8,879 nucleotides of DNA from Bacteroidales bacterium (GTDB taxonomy: Bacteria; Bacteroidota; Bacteroidia; Bacteroidales; UBA932): positions 1 to 8,879 of the forward strand of contig JAFYZE010000085.1 of assembly GCA_017548805.1 (NCBI GenBank). The letters run 5' to 3'. The position numbers and the translations under genes are program-made. Within the stretch, counting starts at the first letter, position 1. The number at the start of each line of letters is the position of its first letter. The notes beneath the pieces are model-generated. The model was not told where the DNA came from. It did not search any database and saw only the letters and a program-made list of their open reading frames with translations. Positions 1 to 6,123 of the stretch are shown piece after piece.

Positions 1-1050
1 GCCGGAGTCGTTTCTCCGGAGTACAATGACGACGGGAGCGTGACCTTCCGCTACCAGTCCGCAGAGGCCAAGGAAGTCAAGCTCGACTGCCAGATGCTCT
101 CCCAGGCCGCCCCGATGTACAAGGGCGCCGACGGTGTCTGGACCATCACCGTCACCCCCGGCAAGCCGGACATCTATCCGTACTGCTTCCTCGTGGACGG
201 CAAGCAGGTAGCCGACCCCAACAACATGTTCATTTTCCCCAACGAGGGCTTCAAGAACTCGCTGGCCGACGTACGCGGCCCCGTCCCGTCCGTACAGGAC
301 ATCCAGAATGTGCCGCACGGCAAGGTCACCTACCGCTACTATCATTCCACGACCTGCGACATCGACCGCGTGATGTGCGTGTACACCCCGGCAGGATATG
401 ATCCCGCAGGAAAGGAGAAACTCCCGGTGCTCTACCTCATCCATGGCATGACCGATACCTACGAGACATGGTTCAAGGTCGGTCACATGAACAACATCCT
501 CGACAACCTCATCGCCCAGGGCAAGGCCAAGAGGATGATAGTAGTGATGCCTTACGCCAATCCTTATCCGGAGATGATGCTCCAGGGCAAGGCCGACCAC
601 TATGACTCCATGGGCACCGACATCGTGACCAACGAGATCATGAAGGACGTCAAGCCGTTCATCGAGGCCAACTACAAGGTCAAGACCTCGGCCGCTGACC
701 GCGCCGTTGCCGGCTTCTCGCTCGGCGGCCGCCAGGCCCTCGCTTGCGGCCTCGGCAACCCGAAATCCTTCCAGTACGTCTGCGCGATGGCTCCGGCCAT
801 CTTCGGCGAGGAATACAAGACCAACTTCACCAACGGGACCTACGCCCCGCTCGCCGAAGTCAAGAAGAACGTCAAGTTCCTCTGGCTCGGCACCGGCACT
901 TCGGACTTCCTCATCGCAGCATCCCGCGGCCTCGACGCCTACCTGACCGAGCAGGGCGTGAAGCACACCTTCTACACCCCGGACGGCGGGCACACCTGGA
1001 TGAACTGCCGCGACTATCTCGCACAGATAGCGCAGAAGATCTTCAAATAG
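1..1050 (+). CDS. Feruloyl-esterase-like carbohydrate esterase (CE1 type), 3' part
   Basis: Alpha/beta-hydrolase esterase that probably cleaves ferulate (or acetyl) esters from arabinoxylan side chains. The frame is open from base 1 and the first residues (SPEYNDDGSVTFRY) already belong to a beta-strand of an N-terminal immunoglobulin-like (E-set/CBM48-like) domain, so the true start and any signal peptide lie upstream; the GTG at 40 is internal. Of the 349 visible residues, about 1-90 are the E-set domain and about 100-349 the esterase domain (PF00756-like). The nucleophile elbow is GFSLGG with Ser240. An HGM motif lies early in the domain (oxyanion-hole region), Asp302 in GTSDF is the likely acid, and His331 in GGHTW completes the triad. 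The layout matches Bacteroidota Fae1A-type esterases. It ends 9 bases before the arabinofuranosidase gene, so co-transcription is likely. The family and fold are solid; feruloyl versus acetyl specificity is inferred. Confidence 0.88.
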   Translation, partial: AGVVSPEYNDDGSVTFRYQSAEAKEVKLDCQMLSQAAPMYKGADGVWTITVTPGKPDIYPYCFLVDGKQVADPNNMFIFPNEGFKNSLADVRGPVPSVQDIQNVPHGKVTYRYYHSTTCDIDRVMCVYTPAGYDPAGKEKLPVLYLIHGMTDTYETWFKVGHMNNILDNLIAQGKAKRMIVVMPYANPYPEMMLQGKADHYDSMGTDIVTNEIMKDVKPFIEANYKVKTSAADRAVAGFSLGGRQALACGLGNPKSFQYVCAMAPAIFGEEYKTNFTNGTYAPLAEVKKNVKFLWLGTGTSDFLIAASRGLDAYLTEQGVKHTFYTPDGGHTWMNCRDYLAQIAQKIFK

Positions 1051-1059
1051 TCTATCCCG

Positions 1060-3657
1060 ATGAAAAGGATATCCATCCTTCTACTGATTGCAGCCGCGCT
1101 GATGTGCGGCTGCAATCGAAATACCGACGCCCTGCTGACCGTCGACCTCCAGGATAGGCCGGTAGACGTACCGCAGGACCTCTGGGGCATCTTCTTCGAG
1201 GAGATCAACCACGCCGGAGACGGCGGCATATGGCCTGAGATGATATACAACATGGGCTTCGAGGAAAAGGACATTCCCACTGACTGCACCCTCGACGGCG
1301 ATGACGTCGTCGGGCCGCGCAAGCCCAACTACGCCTTCGGGGCGGTCAGGGACTACAGGTTCCATCATTTCGACCCCAACGACCAGTCCATAGGCTGGAC
1401 CATCGAGGGGCAGAACGCCGCGATGAAGGTCGTCGCGACCCATCCGCTCAGCGCCGCCAATCCCCATTCGCTCGAGATCACGGTCCCCTACTGGGGAGCC
1501 AAGCTTACCAACAACGGATGGAACGGCATACCGCTGAAAGAGGGTGAGGAGTACAACTTCTCCTTCTTCCTCCGCGCCGATCCGTCATTCACCAGCAGTT
1601 TCACGGCCGCACTGGTAGGGTCTGACGGAAAGTCGCTCTACGAAGAGACTTTCAGTCCTTCATTCCACGGAGACTGGGTCAAATATGAAGCGAAGTTCAC
1701 TTCAAAGGCCACCGACAGCAAGGTCAAGCTCGTATTCAATTTCGAGTCCACCGGAAAGGTCTGGCTCGACTATGTTTCCCTGCTTCCTGAGAAGACCTTC
1801 AAGGGCCACGGACTCCGTGAAGACATCGCCCAGATCCTCGCAGACCTAAAGCCGTCGTTCATCAGATGGCCCGGAGGCTGCATCGTGGAAGGCATGAGCA
1901 TGGAGAACCGCATCAAATGGAAAGAGACCATCGGAGACCGCCTGGACCGTCCCGGACAGTTCGACCTCTGGGGATACCACAACTCCTGTGCATTTGGATA
2001 CCACGAGTTCCTCCAGTACTGCGAGGACATCGGCGCATCCGCCATGTATGTGGTCAACATCGGCCTCTCGTGCATGGTCCGTAACGGTGACTTCTACGAG
2101 ATGAACGAGCTCAGCGGCATCATCCAGGACATCCTGGACGCCATCGAGTACGCCATCGGCGGCACCGACACCAAGTGGGGCGCCGAGCGAGCGAAGAACG
2201 GCCATCCCGATCCCTTCCCGCTCAAGTACATCGAGCTCGGAAACGAGAATGTGGGCGAGCGGTATGCGGAGCGCTACAACTATGTGTATCCCATCGTCAA
2301 GGCCGCGTATCCCGACATCATCTTCATCAGCAACCACAGCACTCCGGGTACCCTTCCTGACATGTACACAGCACCGACGGAGATGATCGACGCGCACTAC
2401 TACGTCAATCCCGAGACCTTCTACAACACGGTCCACCTGTTCGACGCCCTGCCGCGCGACATGTACAAGGTCTACATCGGCGAGTACGCCGTCAACGCCG
2501 GAGTCGGCTCCGGCAACCTTGACGGAGCCCTCGCGGAGGCGACTTTCATGACCGGCATCGAGAAGAACTCCGACCTGGTGGCGATAGCCTCGTACGCGCC
2601 GCTGCTGGAGAATACCGATTTCGCCCAGTGGCCCACCAACCTCATCCGCTTCAAGAACGACCAGGTGTTCGGACGCTCGTCCTATCATGTCCAGAAGATG
2701 TTCAGCGAGAACAGGCCCGACTTCATCGCCGCCTCTGAACTGACGCTTCCCGAGCCCAACCGCACCGTGGCTGGCAAGGTGGGCTTCGCCTCCACCGTCA
2801 CGGCGCCTGACGCCTCCATCCAGGTGAAGGGATACACCGTCTCCGGAAAGGCTCCCGAATGGGATGCCACCGGTTCCTGGACAATCAGCGCCGACGGCTT
2901 CCGCGAGGGAGAGCGCAAGGACCTCTCCGGGCTCAGGGATCCGGGGCTTTACATTCCCGGCACACTGAAGAACGCCCCCGTCCAGCTCAGTTCCGGCGGA
3001 TGGCTCAGCTCGAAGGAGAGCTACGGAGACTGCGACATCAAGGCAGGCATCCTCTGGGAGAAAGCTTTCAGCGGATGCGAGATGAGAATCGCAGTCAAGG
3101 ATGACCACAATTACATCGCGGTAAGCATCAACGCTCCCAGAAGGCGCGGCTTCGCTGCCGCCCCTGCCGGTCCGCAGAAGTATTCCGTCTCCGTCAACAA
3201 CGTCATCAATGACTGCAGCATCGCACTCGGAACCCTCACCACGGACCTCTCGTTCGACGAAGGAGTCTGGCATGACGTGAATATCGGCGTGAACAATGGG
3301 GAGATTTCCTGTACGGTCGACGACAAGGAGATCGGCAAGGTTGCGTATACCCCGCTGGAAAGAAGGTTTGCAGTGACCGGCTACGACAATGAGACCGGCG
3401 AAGTCATCATCAAGGTCGTGAATTCCGACGCCTCCCCGATGTCCACACGCATCGTCCTGAACGGAGCCAAGGGCGTGTCGAAGACCGGAAAGGCCATCGT
3501 CCTCTCCTCCGCGAGTCTCAAGGACGACAACAGCTTCGAGGAACCCGGCAAGGTCTCGCCCGTCGAGACCGCCGTCAAGGGCCTCTCCGACGACTTCGCC
3601 TACACCTTCGAACCCAACTCCTTCACAATTCTAAGGGTCAAGGCCTCGATGGAGTAA
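1060..3657 (+). CDS. GH51 alpha-L-arabinofuranosidase, lipoprotein, with extra C-terminal inserted domain
   Basis: Retaining exo-enzyme that removes terminal alpha-L-arabinofuranosyl groups from arabinoxylan or arabinan. The ATG at 1060 gives a type II signal peptide (hydrophobic residues 4-15, then CGC), with Cys18 as the likely lipidated residue, so it should be anchored in the outer membrane. Order: N-terminal strand (DLWGIFFEEINHAGDGG), a CBM4_9-like beta-sandwich at about 105-245, then the (beta/alpha)8 barrel from about 250 (RWPGG at 269-273). The acid/base is Glu396 in ELGNEN and the nucleophile Glu475 in IGEY, the clan GH-A pattern of GH51. The arabinofuranosidase C-terminal beta domain starts near 495 but is interrupted at about 572-767 by some 190 extra residues resembling a LamG/concanavalin-like sandwich, then resumes (FAVTGYDNETGEV) to the end. 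At 865 residues it is longer than simple GH51 enzymes of about 500, though multi-domain forms are known in Bacteroidota. No Shine-Dalgarno is seen. Product polymer (xylan or arabinan) is not decided by sequence; the esterase neighbour favours arabinoxylan. Confidence 0.95.
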   Translation: MKRISILLLIAAALMCGCNRNTDALLTVDLQDRPVDVPQDLWGIFFEEINHAGDGGIWPEMIYNMGFEEKDIPTDCTLDGDDVVGPRKPNYAFGAVRDYRFHHFDPNDQSIGWTIEGQNAAMKVVATHPLSAANPHSLEITVPYWGAKLTNNGWNGIPLKEGEEYNFSFFLRADPSFTSSFTAALVGSDGKSLYEETFSPSFHGDWVKYEAKFTSKATDSKVKLVFNFESTGKVWLDYVSLLPEKTFKGHGLREDIAQILADLKPSFIRWPGGCIVEGMSMENRIKWKETIGDRLDRPGQFDLWGYHNSCAFGYHEFLQYCEDIGASAMYVVNIGLSCMVRNGDFYEMNELSGIIQDILDAIEYAIGGTDTKWGAERAKNGHPDPFPLKYIELGNENVGERYAERYNYVYPIVKAAYPDIIFISNHSTPGTLPDMYTAPTEMIDAHYYVNPETFYNTVHLFDALPRDMYKVYIGEYAVNAGVGSGNLDGALAEATFMTGIEKNSDLVAIASYAPLLENTDFAQWPTNLIRFKNDQVFGRSSYHVQKMFSENRPDFIAASELTLPEPNRTVAGKVGFASTVTAPDASIQVKGYTVSGKAPEWDATGSWTISADGFREGERKDLSGLRDPGLYIPGTLKNAPVQLSSGGWLSSKESYGDCDIKAGILWEKAFSGCEMRIAVKDDHNYIAVSINAPRRRGFAAAPAGPQKYSVSVNNVINDCSIALGTLTTDLSFDEGVWHDVNIGVNNGEISCTVDDKEIGKVAYTPLERRFAVTGYDNETGEVIIKVVNSDASPMSTRIVLNGAKGVSKTGKAIVLSSASLKDDNSFEEPGKVSPVETAVKGLSDDFAYTFEPNSFTILRVKASME

Positions 3658-3674
3658 TGTCTTGACTTGCAATT

Positions 3675-3705
3675 AAAAAGGGTGACCTTCCGGCCACCCT
3701 TTTTT
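3675..3705. terminator. Bidirectional intrinsic terminator between GH51 gene and upp
   Basis: A perfect 10-bp inverted repeat, AAAAAGGGTG (3675-3684) with CACCCTTTTT (3695-3704), encloses a 10-base loop. The A tract on one side and T tract on the other make it a GC-core hairpin followed by U residues when read from either strand. It lies 17 bases after the GH51 stop and directly abuts the upp stop codon at 3707, so it can end both converging transcripts. Confidence 0.9.
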
Positions 3706-3706
3706 G

Positions 3707-4336
3707 TTATTTCGTACCGAATATACGGTCTCCGGCGTCACCGAGGCCGGGGACGATGTAGGCGTTCTCGTTGAGATGGTCATCAACCGCGGCGAGGTAG
3801 ATGTCCACGTCGGGATGGGCCATACGGACCCTCTCGATTCCCTCCGGGGCGCCGACCAGGCACATAAGGCGGATATTGGTGCAGCCGCGCTCCTTAAGCA
3901 TGGAAAGGGCGTCGCAGGCGCTGCCGCCGGTGGCGAGCATAGGGTCTGTCACAATGACCAGACGGTCCTGGATATCCTCGGGGAGCTTGCAGTAATAGAC
4001 GACGGGCTCGTGCGTCTGTTCATTGCGGTACAATCCGATATGGCCGACCTTGGCAACGGGTACGAGCTCGTGAAGGCCCTCGACCATTCCCATGCCCGCA
4101 CGGAGTATCGGGACGATGGCAAGCTTGCGGCCGGAAACGATCCTGCCCTTCATAGGGCAGATGGGGGTCTCGATGTCCACCTCCTCGAGCGGAATGTCGC
4201 GGGTGACTTCATATCCCATCAGGAGCGAAATCTCCTTGAGAAGCTCCCGGAAATCCTTGGAACCGGTTTCCTTGTCGCGCATGATCGTCAGCTTGTGCTG
4301 GACCATGGGGTGATTGATGACGTGCAGTTGGCTCAT
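3707..4336 (-). CDS. upp: Uracil phosphoribosyltransferase
   Basis: Cytosolic pyrimidine-salvage enzyme converting uracil and PRPP to UMP and diphosphate. The 209 residues match the usual family length of about 208-210, so the gene is complete. The type I PRT fold is clear: RAG at 79-81 in [12 protein letters not shown], the PRPP-binding loop [12 protein letters not shown] at 129-140 (Asp131, Thr136-Gly138), and the uracil-recognition region [12 protein letters not shown] at 193-204 near the C-terminus. The start [10 protein letters not shown] is typical of bacterial Upp and fixes the ATG (CAT at 4334-4336). It lies 60 bases downstream of the C69 dipeptidase gene on the same strand and has its own promoter in that gap, so it can be expressed alone. 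No attenuator or PyrR-type leader is visible; the leader would be only about 20 bases. Confidence 0.98.
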   Translation of the reverse strand: MSQLHVINHPMVQHKLTIMRDKETGSKDFRELLKEISLLMGYEVTRDIPLEEVDIETPICPMKGRIVSGRKLAIVPILRAGMGMVEGLHELVPVAKVGHIGLYRNEQTHEPVVYYCKLPEDIQDRLVIVTDPMLATGGSACDALSMLKERGCTNIRLMCLVGAPEGIERVRMAHPDVDIYLAAVDDHLNENAYIVPGLGDAGDRIFGTK

Positions 4337-4364
4337 ATTGAAAAAGTGTTTAGTGTTCCGATAA

Positions 4365-4395
4365 CAAATATAACCATTCGCGGGCGATAAACAAA
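4365..4395 (-). promoter_or_regulatory. Bacteroidota-type promoter for upp
   Basis: Read on the minus strand, TTTG (4392-4395) is followed after 19 bases by TATATTTG (4365-4372). This matches the -33 TTTG and -7 TAnnTTTG consensus of the Bacteroidota primary sigma factor, with a normal 19-21 base spacer. Transcription would start near 4358, giving a leader of roughly 20 bases before the ATG at 4336. The -33 box lies one base past the dipeptidase stop codon (4397-4399), so the promoter fills the intergenic gap. Confidence 0.8.
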
Positions 4396-4396
4396 G

Positions 4397-6052
4397 CTAT
4401 TCCACGGGCTTTACATAGCGGTTGCCCGTCTCGGACTTGACCGCATCGATGAAGACAGGTGAATAGGCCGGGTTGGTTCGACGGCCCGCCACGACTACGC
4501 CGTTTTCGCTGGGTTGCATCGTCTGATCGTTATGCTTGACAATCAAAAGCTTGGCAAGTTTGTCCCAGCGCTTCATCATCATGTCGGTATAGTCCAGGGT
4601 CTTGCGGGTGAGGTATTCCGTCCTTTCAGCGGCAGTGAGCTTCGGGGCCTCCTCCTCTACTTTTTTCTGGTCCTCAGCATAGAAATCCTCCAGCTCTGCC
4701 TGGGCCTCCTTGAGGTCTCCGATCATTGCGCTGTAGCGCGGATAGACCATGTTGGCCACGAAATTGTTCATCCAGAACGCGCTCTCGGTGCTGAACTCAC
4801 GGATGTCGTTGTTCTCGCGGCGGAACGGGTCCGGGATGCGGTCGATGCCGCAGTAAACGGGCACATAGGCCACCATGCTGGCGTCGTCCATGTTGAAATA
4901 TGTCACTCCACCAACGGCATCCGGAAGCCAGTCGCGCATCTGGCAGACCATGGTCATGCCGCTCTGCTGGCAGCCGATGGGACGCTCGCGGAACATGTCG
5001 GTACCGTCGCTGCTCTTGAAATTGACGGGCTGGTTGCGGTAAGGCGAAGCCCAGGGACCGGCGCTGACGTCTGCGGTCATGTCGAGGGCGGTGCCCTCGT
5101 AATGGTCGCGCATGTCATTCATAAGGTCGCGGACCGAGAGGGGTTTGTCGGGCTTGATCCAAAGCGGGAGATGGTCGATGACATCGGTCTGGCCGTTGAT
5201 GAAAGGCAGGTAGCTGTCAATCACGTCGGTATCATAATGATGACGGAAGAAGCTCCAGACACGGGCCTCGCAGTAACGGATGGCACTGAAGTCCAGAGGA
5301 CCGTAAGCCTCGCGGAAGCTGAAATCCGCGTCTGGACCGTCATAATATCCCTTCTCCCTGGCAAAGGAGATGACATCTGCCGAGTACATGCACTCTCCCT
5401 CCACAATGCAGAAACCGAGTTTCTTGTCCGCCTTCTTCGCCTGCGGGAACTGGCGGATGCGGCTGGAGTTGGCATAGGCGCAGATGCAGTCGTCCGGGAC
5501 GCGAAGCGCCACCCATACGGCGCCCTTGTTGCCCGGTCCCTTCCCGATGATCTCGAAGATCCAGGCCTCGTCCTTGTCGGCTATGACGAAGTTCTCGCCA
5601 GTGGAACTGTAGCCGTACTCATTCACCAGCTGGTCGATCACGGCTATGGCCTCGCGCGCGTTGGTGCTGCGCTGGAGCGCGATACCCATCAGGGTGAAAT
5701 AGTCCAGCAGGCCTTCCGGGTTGCGGAGCTCCTCACGGCCGTCCCATGTCGTCTCGACTATGGTCACCTGGTTCTCATTCATCAAGCCTACGACCCCGTA
5801 GGTATAATCCGCCTGGGCGATGTAACGCCCGTTGCCGACGGGGCCGAAGCCCCTCACGGGGATCTGCTCGCCGGCCGCATGGCGCCCGGGAGCGGAATAT
5901 GTCAGCGGCGAAGCGAAGCCGAAACCGTCGCAGTTGTAAGTGCACATGACGCTTCCGTCAACGGAAGCCTTCTTGCCCACGATGAGGTTGGTGCAGGCAA
6001 ACGAGGCCACGGTAAGGAAGGAAAGCGCAGCCGAGAGGATGAGTTTTTTCAT
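4397..6052 (-). CDS. Secreted C69-family dipeptidase
   Basis: Ntn-hydrolase of peptidase family C69 (PF03577, PepD-like), which cleaves dipeptides or short peptides; in Bacteroidota such proteins are commonly exported. The start at 6052 gives a signal peptide (MKKLILSAALSFLTVASFA), and cleavage after Ala19 leaves Cys20 (CTNLIVGKKAS) as the new N-terminus, as expected for the catalytic N-terminal nucleophile. Family motifs follow: GVVGLMNENQVTIVETT at 86-102 and the block GYSSTGENFVIADKDEAWIFE at 147-167. The protein is 551 residues, somewhat longer than the roughly 470-residue Lactobacillus PepD enzymes; a charged, probably helical stretch lies at about 450-515 (EAQAELEDFYAEDQKKVEEE). It is divergent from the DsbD-like gene across 71 bases. 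The periplasm is the likely site. Peptide specificity cannot be read from sequence. The Ala-Cys junction could instead be taken for a lipoprotein signal, but -3 is Ser, a poor lipobox. Confidence 0.93.
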   Translation of the reverse strand: MKKLILSAALSFLTVASFACTNLIVGKKASVDGSVMCTYNCDGFGFASPLTYSAPGRHAAGEQIPVRGFGPVGNGRYIAQADYTYGVVGLMNENQVTIVETTWDGREELRNPEGLLDYFTLMGIALQRSTNAREAIAVIDQLVNEYGYSSTGENFVIADKDEAWIFEIIGKGPGNKGAVWVALRVPDDCICAYANSSRIRQFPQAKKADKKLGFCIVEGECMYSADVISFAREKGYYDGPDADFSFREAYGPLDFSAIRYCEARVWSFFRHHYDTDVIDSYLPFINGQTDVIDHLPLWIKPDKPLSVRDLMNDMRDHYEGTALDMTADVSAGPWASPYRNQPVNFKSSDGTDMFRERPIGCQQSGMTMVCQMRDWLPDAVGGVTYFNMDDASMVAYVPVYCGIDRIPDPFRRENNDIREFSTESAFWMNNFVANMVYPRYSAMIGDLKEAQAELEDFYAEDQKKVEEEAPKLTAAERTEYLTRKTLDYTDMMMKRWDKLAKLLIVKHNDQTMQPSENGVVVAGRRTNPAYSPVFIDAVKSETGNRYVKPVE

Positions 6053-6073
6053 TGTCAGGTAGTTTTGTTTCCG

Positions 6074-6081
6074 TAAATATA
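6074..6081 (-). promoter_or_regulatory. Possible weak -7 element for C69 dipeptidase gene
   Basis: On the minus strand TATATTTA lies 22 bases upstream of the dipeptidase ATG. It differs from TAnnTTTG only in the last base, but no TTTG is found 19-21 bases upstream (AACA occurs there). It is the best candidate in the gap for this gene's promoter. Confidence 0.4.
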
Positions 6082-6094
6082 AACAAAAAAGGTG

Positions 6095-6102
6095 TATATT
6101 TG
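6095..6102 (+). promoter_or_regulatory. -7 promoter element for the dsbD-like/tlpA-like operon
   Basis: TATATTTG fits the Bacteroidota -7 consensus TAnnTTTG exactly and lies 21 bases before the ATG at 6124, giving a leader of about 15 bases. A TTTG occurs at 6064-6067, but its 27-base spacing exceeds the usual 19-21, so the -33 box is poor or absent, which may mean a weak or activated promoter. Confidence 0.6.
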
Positions 6103-6123
6103 TTAGTCCTATCGAGAACGTAA

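Noticed and set aside
40..42. GTG at 40 as the start of the esterase gene
   Set aside because: The frame is open to base 1 and the preceding codons encode a typical beginning of the E-set domain (VVSPEYNDDGS), so the gene starts before the window.
1846..3273. 475-codon open frame on the minus strand inside the GH51 gene
   Set aside because: Lies wholly within the GH51 coding region, whose catalytic motifs are intact; its translation is a Val/Asp/Gly-rich shadow with no domain and no promoter.
3704..4390. 228-codon open frame on the plus strand covering upp
   Set aside because: Antisense shadow of the unmistakable upp gene; its start lies within the terminator region and its product resembles no family.
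4514..6076. 520-codon open frame on the plus strand opposite the C69 dipeptidase gene
   Set aside because: It mirrors the dipeptidase codons; the minus-strand protein has clear family motifs, while this frame gives no recognisable domain. Long antisense frames are expected in GC-rich genes with biased third positions.
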